NCBI GenBank assembly: GCA_033239525.1
Contig: BSYO01000034.1
Span: forward strand, 1,364,001 to 1,428,000
DNA: 64,000 nucleotides
From: Nepenthes gracilis
Taxonomy: Eukaryota > Streptophyta > Magnoliopsida > Caryophyllales > Nepenthaceae
Reading direction: 5' to 3'
Below are positions 9,077 through 22,684 of the stretch, one piece after another (the first letter of the stretch is position 1; every line of letters begins with the position of its first letter). Position numbers and translations under genes: made by a program. The notes below the pieces were generated by a model, which did no database searches, was not told the origin of the DNA, and worked only from the letters and a program-made list of their open reading frames with translations.

Positions 9077-9871
9077 TATATATATAAGATTATATTTTAT
9101 AAATTTATAATATAAGAATTTTATAATTATATATTATTATATAAGGAGGATTATATTTTTTAACTTATAAAATGGTAGTTTTATAATCAGTTATTTTTAA
9201 AATATTAATGAATAACTAATATTTAAAAATTATAAAAAAATATTTTTGATATTTTATAAATGTTTTAAAATTGGAATAAAAGATAAAAATTCTCTATAAT
9301 TATTTTAAATATAAGAATAAAATTAAAATATAATTTCTACAATAATACAAAAATAAAAACTAAAAAAAAAAAGGGTGGCCACAGCTCCCTTGATCGTTGG
9401 ATTGAATCCAACGGGTAGAGTGAGGGGGTTTATTTGTCTTAAAACCTGTCAGCATTATTAAATTAAAATTTTAAAGTATAAAAAATTTTAAAAATAAAAA
9501 TTTATTAATTAATCTTTTGAATAAAATTATAGCCCATAGAATCCTTAAATCCCTGATCAAACGGTGGGCGATACTTCTTTCAACTGGTCAAACACGTGGA
9601 TGAAATTCCGTAATTAAGCCAATATATGAAGGGTCACGAATATATACATTTTAAATATTTTTAAAATATATTTGGGAAATATAATATTTTAATTATTTAT
9701 CTATATTAATATATATTTTTTAAAAAATAAATGATAATATATTTAATATATCTCAATTTATTATAATGCGAAGTATTTGTTTGGTATTTTTTTTTGGCTA
9801 ATTATTTTTTAATACAAATTTTATTAAAAAAACTATATATATATATTTACGTTACAGGATTCCATATTTGC
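9077..9871. other. AT-rich spacer
   Basis: Mostly A and T, with two short islands of higher GC near 9372-9445 and 9535-9620. No open frame with a recognisable motif and no repeat boundary found. Confidence 0.6.
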
Positions 9872-12045
9872 AGTCAGTGCACAGAGCAGAAGTCTTGATG
9901 GTTAGGTGTACTAAGTGTGATTTGTTAGATTATCTTCATTAAACATAATACCCCTATAAAATGAATTGTTCAATATATTAACGGTATAATATTAGGATTA
10001 ATGTCAATCTAAAAGTATTTTAATTAGTATCTATAGAAGTTAAGAATATAAAATAATGTTCAGGATAATTTATGTAAGGTATGAATCTTAAAAATTATTT
10101 TAATGATCATAAACTTAATTAAATGATGAGTTTTAAGATTAATTACAAATTTGAATAGAAAAAATTAAGTATTTGGACTGAAGTGACTTAGGTATCAGTG
10201 TCAATTAAAGTGTGTCTGACCTATTTATAAACGTATTTTGGACAAAATATTCATACCTGATATGCACATAAGTAATATTTATACATATTTAATTTAGAAT
10301 GATAGTACCTGATGTACGTATATGTACTAATTCATTATAAATAAGTTTTTTTAGCTGATTTTAGCTAATTTTTTTTTGTCAAAATTTTTTTAGCTAATTT
10401 TTTGAGTAATATACTCAAATTGATTATATTTTATAAAATTATATAAAATTTATATTTTAAATTCATAAAACTATGTTTAAGTACTAAAGTTTCCACATAA
10501 ATATTCTCGCATATCACTAAAATTTACACTTACGTCTTTGCATATTAATAATTTTTATACCGTTATTCCTACATATCATTAATCATTACACTAATGTGCC
10601 TGTATGTCATTTGTATGTATAAAAATTCGTTAAAAATTTTACTTTTACTTTGATGAAGTAATTTATTTTCCAACTTGAGAAAATGTATATATATTTGTAT
10701 TTCTTTTGATTTGCTTCATTTATGAGAATTTTTACCAATTTTTCTTTTATTCATCAAAGCTCATCCTAATCTCCATCAAGATTATTGCCTTAGCCTTGTC
10801 CTATCATCTGTATAATGGAGTTCGTCATTTATTGACGAATTTTTTGGGATTACTCTTTCTTAGAATTGGGAGAAAAAGATTGAAATAACTGTTCAAACTC
10901 CTTCGGACCATATACGAGATTAAACCTCGCCTATTAAAAATAATATATAATCGGCTCATTTACGAATTATAAATAGTAATATATTGTCTTTGGTTATGTT
11001 GAAACAATTATAAATCCACATTTCAATATTTGACTATTATTGATAATGTAATTACCAAGCCTTGAATCTTATATATTTTTGTATGTCGTGCGATTTTCAA
11101 CACCTAAATGATTTTTATCATTTTTTATTTTGCATTTATAAAATTTTTGGCATGTTCCATGTACTGATATTGATATTCTTATTCTTTTTTATGAATTTCA
11201 CATTCTATATTAAGAAATTAATATTATTAGTATTTTAAAGTTTAACCATGATATCATTCCCTTGTATATTTCGTTTGATACATATCTATATACAAAATTT
11301 ATATATTCTTTGTTGAATATTAATCTTATTTTTGCCACTTATTTGTTAACCTTTTAGATTAATGAATTTAAATAAAATTGTAGGGATTTTCAGATCATGG
11401 AAAAGTTTCACGAGGATAGTCTTTAGAATATTTCACTTGTTTTAATTAGTTTAATTATTATATTTAATAATCATTTGGGTTTCAGCTAATGTATGTATAT
11501 GGCCACGGCCAGATAAGAATATTTAAGTTTAATTTTAGTACATATTTAAGTTTAATATTGGATATTCTAATTTTAGTTAATATACGTTTTCATACTTATG
11601 GGTTGAGTCGAATGATTGACGAGTCTTCAAAATCACTTTCTAGTACGATTTTTAGGTCTTCTATTAGGATGTTTTATTATTATAGGCACATTTTAATAAT
11701 ATTTATTTTAGGTTCGTGTCTCGGAGTTTAGCTTGAATTTGAGTCGGTTAATTAAATAATTAATTGATTTCATGCATTGAATTAGACTATGATTTTAAGT
11801 TAATTATGGTTTGTAAAATAAACAACATTTCGGTTTTGGGGCGTTCGGCTGAGGACGTGGCAGGAGTGATATCAAGTAAAGTCGTAAGAAAAATATCTTA
11901 ATTGATTTGAGAAATTAAAATGATTAATTATATCATGATTAATATAAAAATATAGATCGAACAAGATAGAGCTAGATCTAGTAAGGAGGATAAGTATCTT
12001 GCCATTATGATATGGATGTCAGAAAGAATGGACCAGATGATCCAT
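9872..12045 (+). repeat. Tandem partial copy of chromovirus D start (flank, LTR, leader)
   Basis: Aligns with about 12158-14520. Shared are a flank with TTCAATATATTA (9969 and 12245), an LTR (10073-11862 here, starting TGTAAGGTATGAATC and ending GACGTGGCA) and a leader (TTGATTTGAGAAATTAAAAT, then GATCTAGTA). The shared flank before the LTR start means the unit duplicated is larger than the transposon end. Gag does not follow here. Confidence 0.72.
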
Positions 12046-12379
12046 CATGATAAACACAATATATTTGGTATATAATTTAATATAGTTAACATAGTTGCCT
12101 CGTTTGAAATGAGAAAACATCTCGCCCCTGAAAAATTTTACTAAGGATATTTAGACATATTCAGTCCACAAACGGAAGTGCCAGTGGTCTGGTGTCCATG
12201 TAATTTGTTTAGCGATTTCTACAATGTCCCTATCGAATGAAGTATTCAATATATTAAGATCATAATATTATGGTTAATGTCAAACTGAAAAATAAGATAA
12301 AAATCCAATGAGATTTATAAATATTTAAATTGATATTTACTAAAGATAAGATAATAAAATAATATTTAAGATAATTCGT

Positions 12380-13763
12380 TGAAGGTATGAATCTTAAAAG
12401 TTATTTTAATGATTCTAAATTAAGTTAAAATGATGAACTTTTTAGATTAATTACGAATTTGGATCCAAAGATTAAGTGTTGGATTAAAGTGAGTTAGATC
12501 TGAGTGACATTTGACGTGTACAGGGTATTTTGGACGGAATATCTGCATTTAAGATGTGTATAAGTAGCACTCGTACGTGTTTAAATTAGAGTGTTGGCAT
12601 CTAATGTATATATTTTAGAAATTCGTGTACAGTATAGGTTTCATTTTTGCATTTGACCGATGCACGTGCGCTAACTTGTTATAAATAAACCATTTGATTG
12701 ATTTTAGCTCATTTTTCTACCAAATTTTTAAGAGAAGAGAGAGAAAGAGAAGAGGAAGAGAAGAAGAAAAAGAATGAATGAGAATGTGAATTTGAAGAAA
12801 AATCAAGCAAATTATTGATAAATTTAAATAAAAGCAAGTACATTTAAATTCATTTATTCTTTTGTTATAGATCTTTTTTTTAAGATCTTTGAATATTTTT
12901 TATTTAAATACTTATATATGTAATATTTTTATAATATTTTTATACTTATATGTAAATTTTATATTTTAATTTTATATAACTTTAAATTTAAAGCAAATTA
13001 TATTAGAGTACTGAAATTTTTATATAACTATTCTTACACATCATTGAAAATCACACTTATATTTTTGCATGTTAACAATTTTTATACCATTGTTTTTGTA
13101 AGTCATTAATCTTCATACAAATATTTTTGCATGTCACTTATTGGTAAAAAAAATTGGTAAAAATTTCACTTTGATTTTGATGAATAATTTCTTTTCCAAT
13201 TTGAAAAAAATATATGTATATTTGTATTTTATGTAGAGTTTTAAATTTTAATCAAACAATGATCATTGTAAAGAATTTACAAAATATATTTCGATATATC
13301 TTAGTATATTATTTATAAATCGAAGATCAAACCTAATATTTATGGGTTAAAAAGTAATATTTGACCCAATTTATAGAGAATGATATGTAGTCAATTTATT
13401 TATAAGTCATTATTAATGACAGATGGCCTCTGGTTATATTGAAACATTCATATCTTGAATTTTAATATTCGACTATTGTTGGTAAGGTAATCGACAATCC
13501 TTAATTCTTATATATTTTGATGATTTTTTTATGTTTCATGTTTCCATACGTGTTGATTGATTTTCACAAGTCAAATGATTTTTTGCACTTGTATGACTTC
13601 TAGCATTTTTTTTTTTTTGTTATTTATGCAAATTTTTGGCATGTTTCATGTACTGATATTTGATATTCTTATTCTCATTTATGAATTTTATGTTCTTTAT
13701 TAGTAAATTGATATTATCAGTATTTTAAATTTTGACCCTGACATTGTCTCCCACGTATTTTGT

Positions 13764-13801
<38 letters not shown>

Positions 13802-14345
13802 CTAAGTATTAAATTTATTTTTGCCACTTGTTTGCTAACTTTTCATATTAGTAGGTTTAAATAAAATTGTAAGAATTTTGGATCACGAAAATACTTCAAG
13901 AGAATAGTTCTTAAAATATTTTACCTATTTTAGCCATAATTTAATTATTTTGATCAACAGTTATTTGGATTTTAGTTAATGTCCGTATATGGCCATTGGC
14001 CGATGAGATTATTTAAGTTTAATTTTAGTACATATTGAAGTTTAATATTGGGTACTCTAATTTTGATTCAACATACTTTTTCATACTAATGAGTTAAGTC
14101 AAATGGTGGTGAGTTTTTGGAGTCACTTTCAAATGTGATTTTTAGATCATCTATTTAGATATATATTGTTATTTGAACTTTTTAAATGCATCTATTTTGT
14201 ATCCACATTATAATATTTGGTTTGAATTTGAGTTGGTTAATTAAAAAACTGATTTTAGCTATCCAATTAGACTACGATTTTAAACTAATTACTTTTATAA
14301 AATAAAAACATTTGAGATTTGGGACATTTGACAAGGGATGTGACA
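12380..14345 (+). repeat. 5' LTR of chromovirus D
   Basis: Starts TGAAGGTATGAATC (related copies TGTAAGG), ends GGATGTGACA. Aligns over its length with 10073-11862 and 27337-29027, and in reverse with 16091-18242. Contains a long (TA)n run at about 13765-13799. The degenerate primer site ATAGTATCAAAG follows at about 14349-14360. Confidence 0.82.
13765..13799. repeat. (TA)n microsatellite
   Basis: About 17 uninterrupted TA units within LTR D; absent from the aligned LTR copies, so a local expansion. Confidence 0.9.
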
Positions 14346-14589
14346 GATATAGTATCAAAGAAAGTCACAAGAAAATACTTTAATTGATTTGAGAAATTAA
14401 AATAATTAATTATGTCATGATAGGTGTAAAAATGTTAGTTGGATAAGGCAGAACAAGATCTAGTAGGGAGGATGCTTATCTTGCTATTATGGTAAGGATG
14501 GCGAAAATAATGGAATAAATTGTCCAAAGATAGTCGAATTCGGAGTCAACTGTGGTAAATCCAAGAGTTGAGCAACGACATATGATTGC

Positions 14590-15290
14590 TATATAAATGA
14601 TTGGGATTTAGAATTTTTAGGTGACCCATATCCAACAAAGACGAAAATCTAAATCTGATGTATTGAGAAGATCTTTTAAATTATTAACTACCCCAAAAAA
14701 GATAAAGTGTAGCTTGTCTAGTATAAGTTAGATGGTGAGGTAGACCATTGATGCACCATTGAAAAAGCATATGGGAATTAGAGAATGAGTAGATTTTGTG
14801 GAATGCATTTTTGGAGGCAATCTTGGACAAGTATTTTCCTATTAGTTTATGGGAGTAGAAGAAATATGAGTTTTATCGTTTACGGTATGAAAATAGAACC
14901 GTGGCAATATATAATACTAAATTTATTGAATTGGCTCATTATATTCTAAATGTTGTGATGGACGAGATGAGATGAGTAAGGAAAATTTTGTTAAGGCTGA
15001 ATGACACTATTTAAAAGTAATTTATGACTTTAAGGTTGAGGACATACAAGAAAGTTATTGATGAGGCCTTGTTGTATGAGTAGTAGTTGGAGAGTGAAAA
15101 GCTTTTCAAAAGAAGTGTATAAGTTAAGCAGCCAAAGTTTATGGTCAGGTGGATCTTACAAAGATCAAAATCTCACGATATGAGGATGAAGGCTGGAGTT
15201 AAACTTCAAGGTGTATCGAGCCAACAACAATCAATTGTATGCCCACTCTATGGAAAGCTAAAGGGAAGTACAAAATTTAAAGATGTTTTT
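14590..15290 (+). pseudogene. Gag remnant of chromovirus D
   Basis: With frame changes one can read the gag pattern: KLDGEVDH, a match to the usual EGEADHWW; DKYFPISLWE, matching DKYFPxxxRE; and NRTVAIYNTKFIELAHY, matching TVAEYExKFxELAR. A degraded zinc knuckle follows (VCPLYGKLKGKYK). Many stops. Gag forms the virus-like particle; here it is a fossil. Confidence 0.65.
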
Positions 15291-16090
15291 TTTTGAATAA
15301 TTTACCTCGGTTGCCACCAAATAGGGATATTAAGTTTGAGATTGTAATAATACCTAGATCAATACTAATGTCTAAAGCTCCGTATATAATAGTATCTTTA
15401 GAGTTAAAGGGGTTAAAGAAGAAATTGTAAGAGTTGTTGAAAAGGGTTTCATTCAACCAAATGTGTTACTTTGGGGTGCATCAGTTCTGTTTATGAAGAG
15501 AAAGGATTGGTCTATAGGACTGTGTATAGTCTTTTAAAAGTTGAATAAAATAACTATCAAGAATAAATACCATTACTTAGGATAGATAATTTATTTGATC
15601 AATTGTAAGGGGTCCAATTATTTTTAACGATTGATATTCGATTTGGATATCATCAATTGAGGCCAAGAAAGTGGATGTTGTAAAGACAACTTTTTAAATT
15701 AGTTATGGTCATTATAAATTTTTAGTAATACCTTTTAGATTAAATAATGTTTGCAATATTTATTGATTTGATAAATCCAATGTTCTAACCTTACCTTAAA
15801 AAATTATGGTGTGTTCATCAATGATTTATTAATATATTTGAGAAGTTATAAAGAGTATGAGGTTTATTTGAGGATTGCCTTACAAATATTTAGGAAGAAA
15901 ATAATTTATGTTAACTTAAAAAAGTATGAATTTTGACTCAAAAAATTGATTTTTATAAGTTATATAATTTCAAAAGGAGGCATTTTGATCAATTTGAAAA
16001 AGATTGAAGCGATAACAAGTTGGAGATGACTGATACGGTGATAGAAGTGCTAAGTCTTCTTAAGTTAGCTAAATATTATCGAAGATTTGT

Positions 16091-18242
16091 TGTCACATCC
16101 CCATCCCAAGGTCAAAATTGCCAGAGTTCTTTCATTCCTTAATCCACAATTATTTTAATTTGATTTTAGAATTAAATCTAAAAATTAGTTCTTTATTTCA
16201 CCAACTTAACTAAAACCAATATAGGATGTGAATTTATATCAATTACCACTAAATAGTCTAAATAATGTTGAACAATCAAATCACAAGATTTTAAAAGTCA
16301 TACCTGAAAGTGGTCAACTATTAACAACTAGATGATTTCAAACCATATGGAAGGAAAAGTATCTCGACTAAAAGTCAGAGTATCAATATTGAACTTCCAA
16401 AATTTTATAATAAAGATTAAACATAACCATCATAACGGTATCTCTGGCGAGCGGTAAAAAATAGACATTAAACGAAATAAAAAGAATTGTTAACAGCTAA
16501 TCTTAAGTTTTATTACAGCATAATTTAAAAAATATTTAGTTGTTCAAGAACCTTAAAGTCTAAACCCAAGTAGTTTTCCTTTAAATTTCAATCTCTTGCA
16601 AATTAATCTGTGCTCTTTAATCTAAAATGTTAACAAAAATAAATGAAAGAATAAGTTTAATATTCAGTAAGGTATATCTATTTTTATACGTGGATATATA
16701 TATATATATATATATATCAATGAAACAAGCTAGAATAATACCATGATTGAAAGTTTGAAATGTTGATAGTACCATTTTTTGATAAATTATGTGAAAATAA
16801 AATATTAATGAATAATTATACCAAAATATGCCAAATATTTATAGTGAAACATGCTAAACTATTCAAACACATCATATATGCTAATGTCATGCTAATTATG
16901 CAAAAGATTAAGTATTGGTAATAATCTCACCAACAAATAGTAAATATCAAAATTCAAGCTATAGTTGTTTCTACATATCTAAAGGCCATATGACGGTTGA
17001 CTACCTATAATCCTATAGTTGGGGCTAAGTGTATCTTTTCTGACCCACGGATGGTATGTTCAATATTTGATTTAGAATAATATATTAAGATATGTCCAAT
17101 TATATTTTATCAATTATTTACAATGGCCTATACTTGATCACGCTGAAAACTCTACTCGAATATAAATATTTTTTAATTTTTCTTATATTAGAGAAAAATA
17201 CCTTTTTCATTAAAAACTTATTTGGAGTTTTCATTCATATTTCTTTAGATATGTGATATATAGGAAAAATTATGAGCATGCAAAAATTGAAATGTGCCAT
17301 TTGAAAATATGCAGGAATTGTATTATATAATTTATAGACATTCATAACTGTTATAGAGAAGACACAAAAAATTATATAGTTTATGAAAATTTTTTATTTT
17401 TATTAAATATAAAACATGCATGAATAATTTTATGAGAATTTAAGACATGTAAAAGTTTGTACATAAAACTTGAAGAAATGTAAAAACATTAAACATAATT
17501 TACAGGCATGCAAAAATATTATTACAAAAATTTAATACTTAACATAATTTACATGAATCCAAAATATGTATTTTATAAAAGTTTATGAAATGATAATAGG
17601 ATTCCATGAATTCAAAGTTTAAAATAATTTAAATATGAGATTAAAAGGTACATAGATATTTGGAATAAGAAATTCTTAAAGAGATTAGAAATAAAAAATA
17701 ATAAAAAAATAAAAAATTTAAATACACTTACCTTCACTTAATTTTTAGTAAAAGGTCTTTAATTTCATTTTAAATCTTCATTTCACTTTAAATCTTCTTT
17801 CTTCTTCTTTCTTTCTCTTGTTTTTTTTTTTTTTCTTATCTTTTCTATCTTTTCTCAAAACTTTACTTAAAATGAGTTAAAGTTAACTAAATAGCCTATT
17901 TATAAAAACTAATGCATGAGTGCTGATTATACGTCAATCAAGCGTTAAAGCAAAATACATACCACACAAAAGTGCCCCTTAGATTAGCATATGCACCACT
18001 TTAGTGCATATCAGCCATAGACGTTTTATTTAAAATATATATAAGCATCTAGAGGCATCCATGAACTCACCCTCACTATAAAAATACGTATGAGCGTTGG
18101 ATAAGTATAGGTCAGACACTACTCGGCCTTAATTCCATCTAAAACTTAATTTTTGACTCAAAATATTAATTAATATCAAAATTTTATCAATTTAATTAAA
18201 TTAATTATCATTAAAATATTTCTTTGAGGTTCATAACTTACA
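16091..18242 (-). mobile_element. Solo LTR of the chromovirus D family (TSD TTTGT)
   Basis: 2152 bp, beginning TGTCACATCCCC and ending CTTACA on the plus strand, flanked by TTTGT at 16086-16090 and 18243-18247. On the minus strand it starts TGTAAGTTATGAACC and ends GGATGTGACA, as the LTRs of element D do. It interrupts RT/RNase H of D between FV and ENF. It is what remains after recombination between the two LTRs of an inserted relative. Confidence 0.9.
16692..16717. repeat. (AT)n microsatellite
   Basis: About 13 AT units inside the solo LTR. Confidence 0.85.
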
Positions 18243-19661
18243 TTTGTGGAGAACTTTTGAAAGGATTACAATACCGTTGACCCACTTGATACAAATGAAG
18301 GTGAAATTTCGTTGGGACAAAGATTGCAAAATGAGTTTTTAAGAATTAAATGACTGTTTGTTGACTATCTTGATCATAGTCATTCCAAAAGGATCTGCAA
18401 GATATGTCATCTATTGTGATACGTCCAAGAATGGGTGGGAGTATATTTTAATATAGTATGAAAATGTAATTGCTTATGGATTGAGTCAGTTAAGGGCTCA
18501 TGAAAAGAATAATCTCGCATATGACTTGAAGTTAGTAGCGATTATTTTTGTACTAAAAATTTAGAAACACTATTTATATAAAGAGAGATTTTTAGCTATT
18601 TAAATTATAGAAGGTTAAAATACCTATTCTCTTAAAAAGAACAGAGCATGAGGTAAATGAGATGGATAAATCTATTAGAGGATTAATGAAATAGAGATTC
18701 TTGATAGCATAAAGGAATTTGACATTAAAAATATTCTTAAGATATGCGTATGATCTTATTGTATTTTCAAGTGCAATTTGATATAATTAAAAGAATTAAA
18801 GAAATGTAAATGAAAGATACATTCTTAATAGATACAACCGAAGATTTGAATAGGGAATCGAGAGTTAATTTTAACATTCGAGTTGATAGAGTTTTGAAGT
18901 TTTAGGATTATATGTGTACTCAATTTTAAAGAATTAAATAAAGAAATTTTAAATAAAACTTGTCTATGCAAATATACTATTCACCAAGTGATCAATAAAA
19001 TACACCAAATGTTATGGAAGATCTTTCAATGATGAAACATGAAAGAAAATAATTTCAACTTTTACAAAACAGTGCATAATTTGGTAATAAGTAAAGGTGG
19101 AGTATAATAAATTGCCAAGCCTTTTGCAACTAATGCCAACCCTGGCTGGAATTAGAAGCATATAATGATATATTTTATTTTTGATTTGCCAAAAATGTTA
19201 AGGAATCATAATACAATATGAGTGATTGTCAATTAGTTAATCAAGTTTGTCCATTTCATTGCTATGGAATTGACATTTAAAAGGATCATTTGGTGAGGCT
19301 GTATATTAATGAATTAGTCAAACTTTATGGGATCCCAACTTCAATCATATTAAATCAAGATCCAATATTTGTATACAAATTTTGGAAGAGTTTACATAGG
19401 AATTTGGGCACCAATTTGAAGTTTAGCACAACTTATTATCTTTAAATAGATGGATAATCGAAATGAATGATTTAAATTTTGGAAGATATGCTGAGAACAT
19501 CAATATTATAAATGAAAGGAAATTGAGACAATTACTTACTGCTAATTGAGTTTGCTTATAATAATAATTATCAGATAAGTATTAGTATGACCTCTTTTAA
19601 AGCATTATAGGAAACGCAATGCCATTCCCTAATCATTTGGAAAGAAATTAGAGGTAAAAAA

Positions 19662-20228
19662 TTTTAGAAATATGTCCCACATGACGAGACATGTAAATTA
19701 TTAATTTATTAAATTTATTAAATAAGTACAACACTATTGGTTTATATATAATAAAGAGAAATTTTAAAAAAATGCGTCATTATTCAAGCTCGTTATATTT
19801 TTTTATAGAAAGGATATATTATTTACCAATAAATATGTCCTTTAATAAATATATATGCCTCTTTGAGACATACCCATTGAGTGAATGGATATCACTTCTC
19901 AATGATTATATCTATTCATGATACATTTCTTGGGTGAAAGGAGGAACATTTTAGTAATCTGGGAATGGTCCTCTCCCTCCATAAAAGGATGTCATTGGCC
20001 ATCATTTTAAGGACACAAGATTTGCTAAAGTTCTACAAATCATAAAGAGAAGAGAGAGATAAATTATATCTCAATTTTTTAAGATAAGAATAATTACGAT
20101 ATTACATAAAGACTTAACGATTATGGATTAAGGTATGCAAATTTATTGTTTATACTTGAATGTGATGAAGAAATATAATAATCAAAATCTTATGAATTAA
20201 AATATTTATCTTACTAAAATTTCTTACA
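19662..20228 (+). repeat. 5' LTR of the Copia element
   Basis: About 567 bp, ending TTCTTACA. Aligns throughout with 26186-26746. The first 78 positions differ at roughly 15 sites, so the insertion is old. Confidence 0.85.
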
Positions 20229-20230
20229 TA

Positions 20231-20242
20231 TGATATCAAAGC
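20231..20242 (+). other. Primer-binding site of the Copia element
   Basis: TGATATCAAAGC, two changes from TGGTATCAGAGC, the usual complement of the initiator methionine tRNA end, placed just after the LTR. Confidence 0.75.
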
Positions 20243-21869
20243 AATATAATTTTAATTATCGTATTTTCTTCCTATTGAAGTGTTTTATGTATTATGATGC
20301 TTCTCAGCCAACCATTGCCATTCCATCCATTCTGCCATATTGTTTATCCTTTTGAATGGATCCAGTAAGGGCAGTGGCGTTGACCATTCAATATAGTCTT
20401 TATTCATGGCTTCTATTGCCTGTTGCTGTCCATTATCTCTTCTGCAAAAATCATCGATTGTCCGCTGATGTAGCCACGAACGTTAGTCATAAAAAAAATA
20501 GTAGCAGATTGGAAGTTTAATGATGAAAAAGTTATTTTCCCACCCGCTAATCTTGTTTACTGCGATCTACAACTGTTTTCCTTCGAACCCACCGTCGGTC
20601 GCCCAAAATGTGACTCGCCAGTATATATATTTGCAGGATTTTTTGCCGAGATTTGACGCAAAAGCGTTTTCGATTGCCGGCAGTTCAAATCGGTTGATTA
20701 TCCGCGTAATTGGCAACGATTGATGGATATGGTTGAACGGTGGGAGTCTTACCATTTTGGTATTAGACGGCGGCTGTGGTGCCGATTGTCGGCACTGCTA
20801 GGTGGCGGTGGGAAAAACGGTGAAGGAAAGAGATATAGGGGTGAGAGGATAAACACGACAGAAGGGGAAGGATGAATAGGGATAATGAAAAGGAAAACAT
20901 AAAAAGTAAAGGAAAAGTAAATGTGAATAGTGATAAAAAAAAATATTTACAGAAAGGAAGGGAAAGTAATGTGAATTTATATATATTTGTTTTATATATA
21001 TAAAAGAAAATAATATAATATATCAATATCATATATATATATTTGTTTATTATGTTTATATATATAATTATATTATATATAAAATAATTATTTATTTAAT
21101 ATTATAATTTAATTATTTATTTATCATAATTAAATATTATGTATTTAAATTTATACATATATTATTTATGATATTGTACAAAGTAATTATGATTGAGTAT
21201 TTATGTAATGATGTAGTCAAAGTCAAGTGGCCCGACTAAATAATTAAATAAAAAATTAATATAGTTATCCCATATATTAATTTAATTACTTTGTAAATTT
21301 AAAGTATTATAATTTCTAAATCAGTAGATATTATAGTAGGCCCAAAGATGTATCAATTTTTACATGATTAATTAATTAAATAGAATAATTAATAAGTATT
21401 GATTATTTTAAATATGATTTAGGATACTCAAAAGTAACATACTTATTTAAATTTTAAAATATTATTAATTATTTTTGTAAGATTGAGAATCATTGTGATA
21501 GTTAATTAGTATGTTATAATTACACAAAAAGGTGAATTATAATGACGATATTTATATTTTATATTCATCATATTTTTATTAATTCAAAATATTAATATTA
21601 AGTATGTTAATTTATTGTAATATTCGTTTCGATTTCGCTATATTCTCATGCTTTTTCTGTTTCAATTTTCAATTGAATTAATTTTTTTGATTAGCTTGAG
21701 TAAGTTCAATTTTATCTTTATGTACTGGATCTTGATATTACATTACAATCAGGTAAGCCTACTGCTATTATTGGTTTAAGTAGTAATGAGAAAAAAAATC
21801 CTATTTTAGAGTATAAAAAAATCGAATAGAAAAAAGATGATATTTATGAGAATGACCATAGCGAACAAT
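20243..21869 (+). other. Long Copia leader with a GC-richer block
   Basis: Copia gag normally starts soon after the primer site; here about 1.6 kb intervenes. 20290-20880 is markedly richer in G and C than its surroundings and has moderately long open frames, for example 20520-20723 plus (67 residues) and 20763-21032 minus. I recognise no domain in them. 20880-21870 is AT-rich with no feature. It could be an insertion, a captured host fragment or a lineage-specific leader. Confidence 0.4.
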
Positions 21870-22450
21870 ATTAAGTTTACACTTCCTGAAACTAAAAACG
21901 CTAAGGATTTATTAAAAAATATTTAAAATCGTTTCCATTCTACAAGTAAATGTCTTGTTGGAATACTGATGGCAAAACTTATTACCATGAAATTTGATGG
22001 TACTCAAGAAATGCATGAACATATTATTGAGATGGCCAATTTGGCTGCAAAACTCAAAACCCTTGGTATAGATGTGAATGAATCTTTTCTTATTTAATTT
22101 ATAATGAATTCACTTCCTCCTCAATATGAGTCTTTTTTAAATTTATTATAATATTATTAAAGATAAATAAAATGTCAATAAATTAAAAAGTATATTGGTT
22201 TAAGAGGAGGTAAGATTCAAATAATAAAAAATTTATTCAATAAATTTAATGGGTTATAGTGGTAAATGAAAGAAGAAGAGAGAGATAGAGCATTAAAGTT
22301 AGACCATCAAAGAAAAAGGAGCCCCATTTTAGTATAGGGACTCAAAAGAAGGAAAGTATTGTAAACTGTTACTTTTGTAAAAAGGTGTGACACTTTAAGA
22401 ATGATTGCTATAAAAAATGCTTTGTTCAAAAAGAAAGGTGAGCCTTTAGT
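21870..22450 (+). pseudogene. Copia gag remnant with zinc knuckle
   Basis: Reads EMHEHIIEMANLAAKLKTLG, MNSLPPQYESFLN, and, after stops, a CCHC knuckle: CYFCKKV, stop, HFKNDC at about 22365-22412. The Gly before His has become a TGA stop. This is the Copia gag family (UBN2-like). Confidence 0.75.
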
Positions 22451-22684
22451 TTATATTTATTTTGAATCAAACTTAATTGAAGTACCTTCTAATATCTAGT
22501 AGTTTGATTTACACTTTAACATTCATATTTTTAAATCGATGCAGGTATTCCTAATAAACCAGATCATAAACCAAAATGAGAATTTCATTATCCAGAAAAA
22601 TGATGTCAAAGTTTCTATTTCTATTGTTAGAATTTTTCATTTGTTTCTTGATATTCGAATATATTTAGATTTATTGTAAACACT

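Larger units (their letters stand above)
15291..18720 (+). pseudogene. Reverse transcriptase and RNase H remnant of chromovirus D (split by a solo LTR)
   Basis: After the knuckle the frame goes straight to the RT start (LPRLPPNRDIKFEIV), without a protease. Readable RT pieces: SYGHYKFLVIPF at about 15700 and YYRRFV at 16090, then a break of 2152 bp, resuming with VENF at 18243 and IPLTHLIQMKVKFRWDKDC. RNase H follows with YCDTSKNGW, GLSQLRAHEKNNLAYDLKL and KHYLYKERF. Heavily stopped. Removing the solo LTR and one TTTGT copy restores the local alignment. Confidence 0.75.

Noticed and set aside
9395..9413. Short inverted repeat CGTTGGATT/AATCCAACG
   Set aside because: A one-base spacer cannot form a normal hairpin, and there is no T-run or gene end nearby.
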